Below the pieces are notes generated by a model. It was not told the origin of the DNA, did no database searches, and saw only the letters and a program-made list of their open reading frames with translations. Below are positions 26,201 to 38,504 of a stretch of 64,000 bases of DNA, piece after piece. Source of the DNA: Saksenaea vasiformis B4078 (Eukaryota > Mucoromycota > Mucoromycetes > Mucorales > Saksenaeaceae). Numbering within the stretch: the first letter of the stretch is position 1; every line of letters begins with the position of its first letter. A program made the position numbers and the translations under genes. The stretch is taken from contig JNDT01002333.1 of NCBI GenBank assembly GCA_000697055.1, positions 44,354 to 108,353 of the forward strand, in the 5' to 3' direction.

Positions 26201-27487
26201 TCCTTACCATTTCATTTCTCGTGATTACAGGCACAAGGCGAGCAAGCTTTTCTTGCCTCAGTTGTTGCATTTCTGGACACCCTATCTGCTCCTCGGCCGT
26301 CCACACTAGCAATGTATCATTCTATTTACAACTCGTGAAATATCTTCTATGCAGCTTCAATAACTTTCGTCTCGAGCTCATCTAAGTGAAACACGATTTG
26401 ATGCCATAATTAGCACGCTAATTAGGAATGTTCATTGTATTTCCAGCGCCAAACTGCGTCTTTCCCGTTGCAAAATTTTATTTAGAGCAGCGTAAAACGT
26501 ATTTCAGTAAACAGTAGTGCACGTGACATTTACTCATTCACGGTTTGTCCAAACATGGACCAATGTGGGTCGCCGCATGGAATGCTCCTATGAATAGTGA
26601 TAAAAGTATACTTACTATCATCAAGAACATAAAACCTGAAGAACTTGAACTCCTTATTTGTTGTATCAGGACGAACATACACAAGGTTAGGGTTCAATCG
26701 TTACTGGATCCAGCCCAATCAACTGCAAGCAAAACAGAAAGAAGCTTGCCCCAGCATGGGAACCCTCAAACCACGGGAGATAATGTTCGTCACGTTTTAG
26801 GTTACATATGCCGTAAGTATGAAATAACGAGAAAAATGGCGTGGATTCAGTGGAGACTGAAATGCCTGCTTTGGGACGCTGCTCCTACTCAGCACGATTG
26901 AACGTGCTGGAGATAATCAAAGCCCACATAGCTGACTTGCAAACTAGGCGCCTTCATATATAGCATTTTCAAGCTCCAGAAATAGGCCTGATGTTGATAA
27001 GGGAAGTACCTCTTTCAAATTCTGGATTGCCACGCATCATGATCCTTTGACTACGTAGTACTACTACCAAAGAACACAGACGATTGCACCACACGAAAAA
27101 AAAAAATAGAATAGGAAGATAGGAAGAATAAAGAAGGCTGAGATGGGACAATCAACGATACCTGGGAAAAACGAGTAGAACATGAAATAATGTGCGTACA
27201 CGCCTAGCCATCAAAGAGGGCTGCGCGTAATAACATCTCGTCAATCGGAGTTGAAATATGGACGACCTGCGGGTCAACAACGCAGATGCAAGGCCCTTAT
27301 CAGACTCAGGAACTGGCCGAAATGCCATTATATAGATTGCTCGTTTCTTGAAGACATCACCTTCTTCAGATTTGTCATAATAGATTTGTTGTTTCTGTTC
27401 ACTTACCCGCCATATGATCTTTGCTTACTTATTTATCCTTCTCCTCAGACGGTTTCTTTGTTTTCTTACCATTCTGTAGAATGGAGA
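23275..27487. other. Long intergenic region, no supported gene
   Basis: Open frames of 60-157 codons occur (23379-23852 minus, 25208-25444 minus, 25944-26312 minus, 26545-26901 plus) but none shows a domain I recognise, and splice partners are not convincing. The 25944-26312 frame has a donor-like 'AATG|gtaagg' after 'ARLVPVITRNEM', so a real exon there cannot be excluded. A short piece of the dispersed repeat lies at 26455-26500. Confidence 0.45.
26455..26500 (+). repeat. Short fragment of the dispersed repeat family
   Basis: 'ttgcaaaattttatttagag' followed by 'cagcgtaaaacgtatttc' matches the block 'gacgcaaaatttatt..gagcagcataaaatttc' of the longer copies. Confidence 0.4.
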
Positions 27488-30096
27488 ATGAAAAGGGGAA
27501 GAAGTGAAACATCTTCGGACTCAAATAGGCTTGGCACTGTAGGGGAAACTCAGATGCTACATGCGCATGAATTGCGTGTATTACCTGTGCAGCGGGTCCG
27601 GGCTAAGCGTCCTCTTTCAAAGATACCGTTACTAGGGATTAGGTAGCCATGATATATTGGTAAAAAGTGCTCCGAGGAAGAAATAGAAGTCAGGTGCTGG
27701 CACAGCGGCGCAAACTTTTAAAGTGACGTCCAGCGCGTGCTCAGACCCTTTGTTCATCTCTGCAAAATGATGAAAGGATTGAAGGGCGTTGTATGTAACC
27801 TTTTTGTCAAAACGAATGGCTTCTCCGTATAACACCTTTTTGCTAACGAGCATGTTAACTTAGCTGTCGAGACGGAAATCTTGGCATCAAAAGGAATCAT
27901 CTCAGTCACGCCAACGGTCAAAGCCTCGGCCATTGTCCACACGTAGTGAATCCAGTCTGTCGTCAAAGGATAATGGGCCATTGATTTCAGCACAACATTC
28001 TCCCCAGGCGCCGTCCACGTTTGAGAACAGGTCGTCTCCATTGCTGGTGGAACCAACGACTGTGAGATTGTTTGCGGACGTTACACTCCTGGACTCACTT
28101 GAAATAACGTAGCCTACTAAGCCGCCTACGGCACCCAAACCCGTGACAGTATCTCATGCAACACCAAAAGACACAATTTCTGTAACCAAAACGCCACGAC
28201 GGCAGCGTTCCTCAGGCGTCTTCGAGAAACCTGTGGACTTGGAGATCTATCCGCGTTTCGACGGTAAGTCAGCCATCTATTTGGGACTTGTAGCACGTGT
28301 ACAAGAGCCAGAGACAGACTCAACTTTTTCGATTAGACGTTCCTGTTTCACAGCGGCAGGATTTGTTTGTGAAAAAACTACAGCTCTGTCGAGTGCTATT
28401 CGACTTTAGCGACCCGTATTCCAATCTAAAAAATAAGGAAATCAAACGTCAGACATTACAAGAGATGCTCGAATATGCTGGGACAAATAGAGGCGTGTTT
28501 ACAAATGATATATACCCCTATATCATCCTCATGGTATTGAGAAAAGAAAAGAAGTCTCATAGAAGTATAACACCTATTCATACAGTTCGCTACAAATGTT
28601 TTCCGACCTATTTCGCCAACTACAAAACCCCTAGAACAAGACCCTAATCCTGAGGAAGAAGATCCTGTCTTTGAAGTGGCATGGCCTCATTTGCAGCTTG
28701 TGTACGAGCTATTCCTAAGATTTGTAGATTCGCCCAACTTCGATCCTCGACTCGCTCGACTGCATATTCATCAAAAATTCATCCTTCAAGTAAGTTGACT
28801 GGTACCCTTGGAAGTTAGGTTTAACAATCGGTAGCTTCTTGAATTATTTAACAGCGAAGATCCTCGCGAACGTGATTTCCTCAAAACGATCTTGCATAGA
28901 ATCTATGGAAAAATCCCGAGCTACAGGCCTTTTATACGTTCCTCCATCAACTACATCTTTCTACATTTTATCTATGAGAACGAAGAGTTTAATGGTATAG
29001 CCGAACTTTTAGAGATCTTAGGAAGGTAAGGAAACTCAAAATCTAGGGAAGAAGAAAAAATTGACAATATGTTTAGTATTATCAATGGATTTGTACTCCC
29101 TTTGAAAGAAGAGCACAAAGTTTTCTTAGCAAAGGTTCTGCTTCCTCTGCATAAACCTTCATCTTTGGCGTTGTACCACCCACAGTTAACCTATTGTATC
29201 GTGCAGTTTCTAGAAAAAGACCCCTCTTTAACCACTGTGGTTAGTAAATGGCGAAGGCGTTAATGACGCGTACTAACTCGTAGAAATAGGTTGTTGGTAC
29301 ACTCCTCCGCTACTGGCCGCGAGTAAATAGCGCGAAAGAAGTTCTCTTTTTGGACGAGATGGAAGATATCCTGGATATAATCAGTCCTGTTGAGTACAGG
29401 AAAGTGATGGTACCTTTTTCCAAAAAATTATCACAGTGTGTATCAAGTCCTCATTTCCAGGTAAGGGAAGTCATGCTACAGCAGCGACGATGATAACCAA
29501 CGCTAGGTGGCAGAGCGGGCTCTGACGTACTGGAACAACGATTACGTGGTGAACCTAATGAATGAACATATTGAAGTCGTCATGCCAATCTTATATCATC
29601 CATTGTACAAATATTCAAGGTTACATTGGAACAGGTATATGGTCTTGCTTGGTATGCTCCATTTTTTCTTAACTGAATCTCAGTGATATCCATGGATTAG
29701 TGTACAATGCACTAAGAGTATTCCGAGACGCTGATCCGAAACTTTTTGATGAATGCGCAAATAAGTTAGATCAGCATGACTACCAGTATGTGTCAGACAG
29801 AAGTGCTATACCGATTGCTGATTCCATGACCCTTTATAGAGAACAAAAATTAAATGAAGAACAGAATATCATTTGGCGTATGCTGCGAGAACAAGCGAAT
29901 CGAGAGCTCGATAGTGAATGTAGTGCGCTCAAGAAAATGGTATGTTGAATTCTTGTTAATAAAGCTATACTCACGCAAAGCGTACTACATTCGGATACCA
30001 CTATCGTCGTAGGGCATTTATGACGAGACACTTGCAACATCCACAACCATGTCCATATCCAGCGACTCTGATACAGAATCATGGTACAGCACATAG
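27488..30096 (+). CDS. PP2A regulatory subunit B56 (B', Rts1-like)
   Basis: Targeting subunit of protein phosphatase 2A. Nine well-supported exons (27864-28061, 28113-28263, 28337-28533, 28586-28789, 28835-29025, 29077-29239, 29290-29460, 29507-29634, 29684-29939) plus a last exon 30013-30096 keep frame and give 580 residues. The N-terminal part is Ser/Arg/Pro-rich ('[18 protein letters not shown]'). The HEAT-like B56 core includes '[18 protein letters not shown]', '[18 protein letters not shown]', '[18 protein letters not shown]', '[18 protein letters not shown]', '[16 protein letters not shown]' and '[15 protein letters not shown]'. The tail ends [12 protein letters not shown]. The first coding exon is uncertain. 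The best candidate starts at ATG 27488 ([16 protein letters not shown]) and ends either at 27541 or at AG|gtagcc (27636), then joins 27864 or 27872. An in-frame TAG at 28110-28112 is removed by the 50-nt intron 28062-28112. Confidence 0.88.
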
Positions 30097-31439
30097 GCTT
30101 TCATTTCAAAAAAAAAAAAAAGATAACCATGTGGCCTTATCTCTCAAGTTAGACATTCAGTATGAGACTAGAATCAAATGCACATAATTTTTTTTTCTTG
30201 AAGCAAGCGGAACATTGATTTCTACAGTGTGCTGATAAAAGCAGCGGTGCTATGTCAGTACCAATCATTATGCATTTTACATCTTTTTCCTTGTCTGGTA
30301 TGTCACGCTGCATGCAATGACAACGCTCCGTAAGACAAGGAGAAGTTGCAGTTCATAAATTTTAGTGCCGCAGGGATATTCATTAGAAAAAAAATTTTTT
30401 TAATTTGGCACACGCTTTGGTAGTATATGACCTTTTATGCTCAAGGTCGTAATTTAGGATACATGATGCAAACGCACCACTGCGCTTATTATCGATCAAA
30501 ATAAATAGTAATCATTATTATGCCCTTGCGAGCAAACGTTGCATATGATATACCATGGTGCACCGCACGGTTTGGACAGAGTGCATAGCAACCCCCAAAC
30601 ACTAAAGTTGGTTTTATGCTTTGGTCGGTCCGGGTAAAACGAACATGTTTATGCGCAGCTATTCAATTGAACAAACATTGTGCAGCTACTTTCGACTTGG
30701 TGTTAACCGATTTTTAGAACCGGTGCATTTTGCATGTATACCGACCGTGTCTAAAGGCACCACATGCCAGTGAACCGCATGAACCGTGTATTAGCAATTG
30801 GGTACAAAGTTGAACACAGATACTAGGGAACCAACGACCACCTAGCCATCTTACCAATGGTCTATAGAATGCTAAAAAGGAATGATTTCTATTAAGCCTT
30901 CCGTGTCGGTTGTAGACCTCATACCAATTTTCGTTGTTTCCAAACCGGGCTCGGACGCCTTGCTCTTCCGCCAATGTTGCTCTTATCCCTTGAGGCTTCC
31001 TAGAAGCAACTACGGATTCTCTCTGGAATCTTCAAGAAAAAGGTATCAGAACAAGTGCGAAGGTATCTAAAACTGTCGATCTGGCTGGAAACACATGACG
31101 GCCACTTAGGATAGCCGCGGCAAATGAATCAGGTATGCCAGTTTTGACCAACGTTTCCTTGACAGGGAGAGTCCCGTTGATCTATGCCGTGTTCTTGTCT
31201 CTATCCCTGTCAGCGCTGCCGAAGTGGGTTGTCATTGTGCATCAAGAGGATATAGGGATAAGCGTAAGCGAGTGTACGCAACTGGGGTAGGATGTGTGTG
31301 TATCTGGCGTAACTTCACTAACCAGCACGCATCGGAAGGGCAGTTGGGCTTTCCCAACTCAGCTCAGAAACATTTGTGGCTTCTTTCACCTGGTAAAAAG
31401 CATACGCTCTTCGACGCGTTCCTGTTACAGACGACGTGC
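30097..31439. other. Intergenic region
   Basis: Between the PP2A B56 stop and the NAA25 start. No coding signal or ordered repeat recognised. A pyrimidine-flanked 'cctgttacag' (31421-31430) just before the NAA25 ATG could be the acceptor of a 5'-UTR intron. Confidence 0.5.
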
Positions 31440-34400
31440 ATGGTTTTCGACTCGACAGAAAAGAAATTGCGACCCCTTTACGGTACCATTGACAACAACA
31501 GGCATATCACCTATTGTACTGAAACGTGCTATTAGAGGCGATCGACCATGGGCAGAACAAGCAAGCTATGCAGCTTGTTAACAAGATGCTAAAAAAGACG
31601 CCTGAGTACCCATTACTTAAGGCAAGACAACCAAAAAGCTGAAGCTATGATGCGAATGACCATTATCACCGTTAGGCTCTTAAAGCTCTGGTGCTTGTGC
31701 GAACAGGAAAAGAAGAAGAAGCTTCGAAATTGTGTCAACAAGTCAAAAGTGCGATACCGACCGATGAGGCGACATTGCAGGCCGTGTCGCTTGCCTACAA
31801 AGAACTCGGTCAAGGTAAGAAAAAATCGTTTTATTTTCTCTGGTCTGACATAATGTTAGGTGGTGCTATGGTAGAATTATATGAGAAAGCAGCAGCGTCG
31901 CAACCGAACAATGAGGAGTTTGCCAAGAACTGGTTCATGGCCATGGTACGAAACAACGATTACAAAGGGCAGCAGCAAGCTGCAGTGAAGCTGCATCGTA
32001 TATTTAAGAAGAACAAATACTTTTTCTGGAGTGTGATGGCTTTGGCGTTACAGGTAAGGTGGAAATCATGGAGATTGGATTTCCTTAACACGTTTGTTTA
32101 TTCTAGGGTCAGGATGGTTCCGCTCTCTCCTATACATTGGCTGAACGAATGATGCAGAAGTCACTGGAAGAAGGTAGACTTGAGGATGTGGAGCATATGC
32201 GACTTTATCTTTTGATTCTCTTGGATCAAAAGAAGCATGTCGATGCATTGGCATTACTCGATACCCCTTTGGGTCAGAAGTCGTTAAAGGATCCGGAGGT
32301 CCGCCAAATTCGATCCGAATTGCTACTAGTGAACGAGAAATGGAACGACGTGTTGACGGCTAGCGAGCATGCACTGACACACGAGAATTCGGATGACTGG
32401 TTCAGCTGGCTTGCTTATTTTGATGCATTGGAGCCGCTGATGAAGACCTCTCCCACGACATGTGACACTGCACGTCAGCTAATTGCTCAGCTCAAAGAAT
32501 CGACACTTAAAAGTTCGGTTCTCAAGCGAGGACCCTTTCTCGCAGAGCTCGAGCTCGATTACAGATTATCCAAGGTGGAAAAGCAGGGTAAGTTTAAGTA
32601 TCGGTAAACAACTACAATGCTAATACTTTTAATAGATAAGAAGGAGGTTTTGGAACACATTGCGTCCTATTTTGTGAGATTCGGATCCAAGAGTTGCTGT
32701 TTTGAGGACCTTCAGAAGTACACTAAATTTTTGCGAGCCAATGCGGCGGATGCAGCAAGTTTTGTTGAAACGTTACTGCAATCCATTGTGGAAGCAAAAG
32801 ATAGGGTAATAAAGGGATTGGCTAAAAAGCAAAAACGCTAACGAGCTATAGGCAAACGAAGTTAAAAACGTCTATAAGCGGGTCAACGTCTACAAGCTTC
32901 AACGGTTCTTGGATCTTCAGTCTGAATTGAGCTTGAAGCAAGGAATAGCTCTTGTCAACGAATTGTGGGGTCATTATCAGAAAGCATTGCCTTTGGGTGA
33001 AGGATTAGAAAAAACAGAGTGGCAATATGGTGACGACTTTGTGATTTTGGCAGCCCATGTCCTGGTGGACTGCTACAAGAAATATGATCAGATGCATCTC
33101 TTGATCCAAGCGATTGCGCTTTTGGAAACAGCGTTGACAAAGAGTACTTATAACTTCCAGATTAAGCTGCTCTTAGTGCGTCTGTGCAACATGATTGGTA
33201 CGTTGTAAAGATCACGATAGTGCAGGTATTTATATTTACTAGGTGTTCATGCACGCCCGCAGCAGATATACAGAACAATGGACATCAAGCAGATCCAATT
33301 TGATACGATGATGTAAGAGATGCTGATACCGATACCCTTACTCACTGCACTGATAGTCATTATTTTACTGACCGTGCTATTTCGTTGGGTCCCTTTGATT
33401 CTTTAATGGAAATGCTCTATGAATCGTTGATGATTTACAGGAGCAACGAGACTGAAGTAATATATGAACGAGAAACAAGGACTTTGCCAGCTAACGTATT
33501 TTCAAGACTCCAGAAATGTTAGTCAAGGCCTATCAGTACGGCACCTATTCAAAGGCATGATCCCCTTCGTCTCTTCTTTTTTTTTTTCCTAACGGCTACC
33601 TACTTAGATACAAGAATTTATTGAGTTCCGTACTCGTTTGGACAAGTCGCTGCAGCATTCTGTTACAAGACTCGAACTCGCGCGTATCGGTGCTTTCAAT
33701 TCGTCCTTCCAAACCAAATATGCCATCCAATATTTCCACGAATTGGACATCTCCGAATTTAAACTGGATGGTACATTTGATGTTATCGTTTGATTGTGTC
33801 TCATATGACTTTTTTTAGATGCCTACATCGCAACAAGATCAGATAATCGTGACTTTAAGGTCTTTATGAACTGTAACTCTGAAGAGAAGCCAACTGCTCA
33901 GGAAAATATCAAGCCAGCAATCAGCACGAACGTGAGTCGTAACAAATAATGACCCCATTTTGCTGACTATTTCTGTTAGGGAACATGGCTTCAACTCTAT
34001 TCTTACATCTTTGATATACTAAGCATGGCATGTGCTACCAAGGACCATTCCGAGTTAAGAAACGTTGTGGAGAATTTTGCTCAGTTTATTGCGCGCGATG
34101 GTATCACGCAAGAAGTAAGTAGAATGCGTGTCACCTTCCGCGTTTATGCTTATTTATGTGGTGTAGATCACGCGACAAGAGCTCTGGTTAGCACGATATG
34201 TATCTGTACTTTCTTTGGCCTTGCTTGCTGTCAAGGATACCGATGCGAAGACTTCTGGTATGCTCTACGCAAGCGATTAAACTGCAGATATTGACTATTT
34301 GTGCGTAGATCCCGTAAAGGTGACAAAACTAATGAATCAAGCTATTGAGATTTTGAGTGAAGAGGGTATGTTGTACATCGTGTAGTGGTCATATTGACAG

Positions 34401-34995
34401 AACGGATAGCTGCTCAACCCCAATCCTTTACCGAGGAAAAGGTCAATTGGTCTATCTTTCATGATGTTGCCACCGCCCTAGAGGTAAGTGACTACATTGG
34501 ACTACATTCGCTAAGTTTTCTATGTAGGCATTTAACTATGGATCTGTACTGATCGAATTGATCAGCCGGGCATTAGGTCTGACTACGAAGGAAGCGAGAC
34601 GGAAAGCTGCCGATAGCACTAATGATGATCCATTAGTAAGTTTAGAGAACAAAACGAGAACGTAACTGACGGACTCATAGACGGCAAGCGTGATGAAACT
34701 TCAGGTGGCAAGCAAGAAATCGCTGCTGGCAATTCAAGCGGTTGCAAATCAGGGTAAAAATATGTTTAAACCACAATTGCAAAAGAAGCTTTCCAAACAA
34801 ATACTTGGATCGGCTGATGTGGTGGAATACTTCAAGTCAAAGGTACTCAAGGCATAATTATGCAAAATGCTAACCTATTCGTGTTAGGAGAACCAACTCG
34901 TACTGAATGACGTTCTGAAGCGGACGGTGTCTAGCTGGGGTCAGTCTGCTGGTCGATTTGCCGAAGATATCGACACGCGCGCGCAGCGGATATAA
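31440..34995 (+). CDS. NatB N-acetyltransferase auxiliary subunit NAA25 (Mdm20)
   Basis: Non-catalytic, ribosome-anchoring subunit of the NatB complex, which acetylates N-terminal Met-Asp/Glu/Asn/Gln. Many short exons: the start MVFDSTEKKLRPLY joins across an intron (31483-31535) to 'EAIDHGQNKQAMQL', then 'VNKMLKKTPEYPLLK|ALKALVLVRTGKEEEA', 'SKLCQQVKSAIPTDE'. These are TPR-like repeats typical of NAA25. Later motifs include 'KIQEFIEFRTRLDKSLQH', 'LARIGAFNSSFQTKYA' and the end 'WGQSAGRFAEDIDTRAQR'. Two introns appear to use GC donors: 31622-31675 (CTTAAG|gcaaga) and one beginning near 33559 (TCAAAG|gcatga, acceptor before ATACAAGAA). All others checked are GT-AG. The ATG at 31440 aligns with the usual short N-terminus of the family. 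The partner NAA20 is not in the window. Confidence 0.88.
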
Positions 34996-35192
34996 GCCAA
35001 TATTTATATAAAAATGTTCTGGAAGATGGTACAACGTATAAAACAAAAAGCTCGAAATTCAGAGTTTGTGTATTTGTCTTTAAACAAGTCATAAAATACA
35101 AATTATTACCTTCCCTACAGATAACCTACCCTAAACCAGTCAAAAAGGACATGGATTTGCGTACGCATTCAAGCCTGGATATTGCATGCTAA

Positions 35193-35934
35193 ATGGCAGG
35201 AGCTGCTTCAAGTGATGTATCCTCTAAAGTTTGGGAGATGCTACTCAAAGGCGTAAAAATGGTGTAAAATAAGGTTTAGGAAACGTTCTAAAAGATTCTT
35301 AGATTCTTGAAGAGCACGGGCTGTGGCATGGTGCACTAAGCTCAAATGCAGTCGTATACAAGTAATATAGATCATTAATGCTGCGCGCAGCACTAATTGC
35401 GTCTCATCCAGATTTTACAGAGCGGGAAGCAGCTATTGCTAAAGCCGTAGAAGTTCGAAGCCATATCGTTGTACTCTACCCGAAGTTTTATTGTGAGTGG
35501 AACTTTGTAGAACGTGACTGAGCCAGCACAGAGGTATGCTCGTGCAACTTGTGATTATTCGTACACATCACTCGATGAAAGCATGCAAAATACTTAACAG
35601 TGTATCTTTCTTCCTGATACGACGTTTTCAGCGAAAGGTATCGAGATACGTTGATTTCTAACACGACAGTATGGAAGCAACTGTGGGCAGATGAGGCCGA
35701 CAGAATTTATAGGTCGCACAGATGCCTGAGACAGAGAAAGAAAATTTGTCCACTTCCTCTTTCTCTAGTTCTTTTCTCTCTTTCTCTAAGCTTAATTTTA
35801 CACATGGTGCTCACTCAATTCCGACTTTTCTATCAACAAACGTCGCTTCACCCCTACTTTTACCAACTATTACCGTCATCAAGCTTACGCTGCAACGATA
35901 CTCGGACGGGCCTCTATCTATATACAGCAACTAA
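35193..35934 (+). CDS. Uncertain multi-exon candidate, unrecognised
   Basis: Several short open segments with plausible splice sites follow NAA25. ATG 35193 reads MAGAASSDVSSKVWEMLLKG up to a donor at 35253 and could join 'ILEEHGLWHGALSSN' (from about 35305). Then 'ALIASHPDFTEREAA' and 'IAKAVEVRSHIVVLYPKF' precede a good donor (gtgagt at about 35494). Further on 'NTTVWKQLWADEADRIYRS' may join 'MPETEKENLSTSSFSS' and a stop at 35934. Not all phases could be reconciled, so this may be a decayed gene. I recognise no family. Confidence 0.22.
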
Positions 35935-36529
35935 AAAATACATGGTAACAATCTCTGGCGCTAGAAATCCAAACTGTGTATTTATAGAAAAGACTTCAGT
36001 GCAGTCCTTATGGTCTCGTCCGTGGTTCGAGGGATATCCATTATCCCAACATGAACTACAACGACATGACCAGACGCGCACGAAATACCCTCTGCGCCTC
36101 CCCTCCTCAGGATATCTGTCTCGCATGTGCGACACAAGGAAGCCCAAGGCGGGCTTTTTGACGGTAATATACGAGGAACACGTAATATTTGGAACTCTGA
36201 TCCATTTATCAATGAATAGAGCCAATGGAAGCGTTTCAAGCGGGGTGGTAGAATGTGTCTGGTATGCTGGCATGCTGGGCAGTTGAGGAGATTTGGAGAA
36301 ACAAGGAGTGGCAAAGAATTCATAATAAAAGAATGTCATCGTAGATGATATTATCATAAATTCTGGCACCCAGTTTGCAATGTATTGTGCATGTTCATCA
36401 GTAGCATTATACTACACCGACGTCTACGTCTACGTACATTAAGTTGCCTGAGTTCCGTACCCGCAATGCAGTCTTCTATGAACAGGCATGTTCAATGCCT
36501 ATAGACGTTGTTCAAAGTACTGCTTACTA

Positions 36530-36850
36530 GATTTTGAACCCACATTTTCGTCGTCCAAGTGGTATTTTGCATTGATGCTTTATCAACCTTGCGCTGAGGA
36601 GCAGTCGACATTTGCTCAGAGAGACAGATACTTTGTACCAAACCGAAGGTATACTGCGCTGGTTGATGTTAATAGAATCGTCAATGCACCAGTTGGAACG
36701 TGCAAAGTGACAGTATTTAAAGGGACGGCATGGACTTTTTCGTTTTTCTTCTTCGGCTCCGTTATCTTATTACATCCCAGGTACAGACCGGGATAAACTA
36801 CACATGCAGGATTACTCATGTCTTTTGATCTATTGCTTAGATGGATCATT
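36530..36850 (-). repeat. Dispersed repeat family, copy A (partial)
   Basis: About 320 bp clearly matches the copy at 43010-43330 in the same orientation: 'gattttga.c.cacattt.cgtc', 'gaggagcag', 'aaagtgacagta', 'aaagggac', 'ctcatgtcttttgat.tattg'. It also matches the plus-oriented copies at 38505, 46250, 50520 and 59235 in reverse complement. No intact open frame. Confidence 0.7.
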
Positions 36851-37578
36851 TGTCTTAGGTACAGACGTATGCAATGGTCAGAGAGAGAAAAGACTAGTTT
36901 CGAAGCATGCAAATAACCAAAAATCCCATACATCTGTGAAATGGGAAGGACATACTAGAGGTTGTATCCATTGAGAACGGAATGATTACAAATTCGTTGT
37001 CTGTTTCGGATATTCTTCTGGAGATACTGACAATGGAGTATCACTAGACATATGGTTACAGGTACTACTGGCTGAAGAGAGCAGCCGAAGGTGGTACAGA
37101 ATTTTCGCTCTCTTATCAACTGGATACCTCCCCCCCTTTCCCGTCTCTCTCTACGCTGTCTCTTCCACATTTCCTCGAAAATATAAACTTCACAGTCAAC
37201 AGCTATGAAGTTTCCAAGAAGACAAGCACCAGATAGGTCCTCCTCAAAGCTTGTACAAGCAGCGATACATAAGGTTGGAGCACATCATTCTCATATTCAC
37301 CTGTGTTCGTCCACAGCATTGACGAGTGTGACGAAGACCAAACAACTTCCATGTGACGCATATCCTTTTCTTTAGAAAGATATCTGTTACGTTGGCAGTG
37401 AGGATACATCTCATGTTGACTACTAGTAAGGGTTTGGAGAGCAAGTTCATGCAAGTCCTTTGCTCCGGTGTTTCACGTGCGCAAAGCCACCAGGGTCTAA
37501 CTCAATGCACGGATGTCCGATTGAAGTATCACGCACTTTTCTTTGTCTGAACACGCTAAACCCCCCCTCATCTCAAGT

Positions 37579-38143
37579 ATGGCTGCTAAACTATTCACTT
37601 ATGAAGAAGTCGCCAAGCACGGTGGCCGAGAAGATCTCTGGATGATTATCGATAACAAGGTGTACGACATCACACCTTTTATTGACGAAGTAATTCCGTA
37701 CAGAGCGCAGCTGATGTTATTTTATTGATGGGTTGTACTATAGCACCCGGGTGGTGAAGAAGTCTTGTTTGATGAGGGTGCGAGAGATGCAACTGGCCCT
37801 TTTGATGATGTGGGCCACTCGCAAGATGCACGTGAACTTCTTCAGAAATACTATATCGGCGATGTCGACCCTTCGGTAGGCTAAAAAGCGAGATAGTTCG
37901 CGTTTTCTGCCGGTAGCGTTTGCTTATTGCTTTTCTTTTCTTCTACAGTCGAAGCCTGTAGCATTGCCAAAACAAGACACGACTGTCAGTGGTGCGGAAC
38001 CTAAGGGAAAGTACGTATTATTTGTGTGTCAAAGTTTAACCTTTAATATCTGACATCGTCTTTCTTTTTAATACAGCCCTCTTCGTATTCTCGTACCTCT
38101 CGTATTTCTGCTGTTGATCATTTACTTCCGTGTTTTTGCCTAG
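37579..38143 (+). CDS. Cytochrome b5, tail-anchored microsomal type
   Basis: Electron carrier of the ER membrane, donating electrons to desaturases and P450s. Four exons (37579-37689, 37744-37875, 37949-38010, 38077-38143) give 123 residues. [16 protein letters not shown], '[19 protein letters not shown]' and, across intron 1, '[18 protein letters not shown]' form the heme-binding domain. The axial ligands are the His of HPGG and the His of 'DVGHSQDA'. The end, '[18 protein letters not shown]', is a single membrane segment followed by RVFA. Length and layout match fungal cytochrome b5, and all splice phases agree. Confidence 0.95.
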
Positions 38144-38504
38144 AAATATATTTGAAAAAGAAATTTTAATCCTAAAACTGGATCGGCAAGGTGTTACACA
38201 CCGAAATCGTCGCCCATGCAAAATTAAGCGTACTGATCTTTTTTCGTTTTTAAGGAAGTTGAGCTCCGAAATACGGGATTCACAGATCCGCCAATTGATT
38301 TTCTTCCCTTACGAATATATCAGGTTTGATTCCGCATAGGGTGAATAAAAACTCATCTATGGATTAAGAAGAAGCTGGCTGAGTTGGGATAATGGGATTG
38401 TTAGATATCGGATACCGATTTAGACTAAAACCAAAATCAACAGGAGGAGATGGCCGTTGAATAATAAGTATTTCGTTAGTGCTTCATCTATCTATCTTAG
38501 GGAC

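Noticed and set aside
31490..31535. A third GC-AG intron at the start of NAA25 (AACAACAG|gcatat)
   Set aside because: A normal GT-AG intron (31483-31535) gives the better family match, EAIDHGQNKQAMQL, and keeps frame.
35914..36369. Minus-strand frame with Cys-rich stretch (NCPACQ..) and plus-strand CLACAT/CLVCWH motifs
   Set aside because: No consistent splice model; Cys pairs occur by chance in several frames here.
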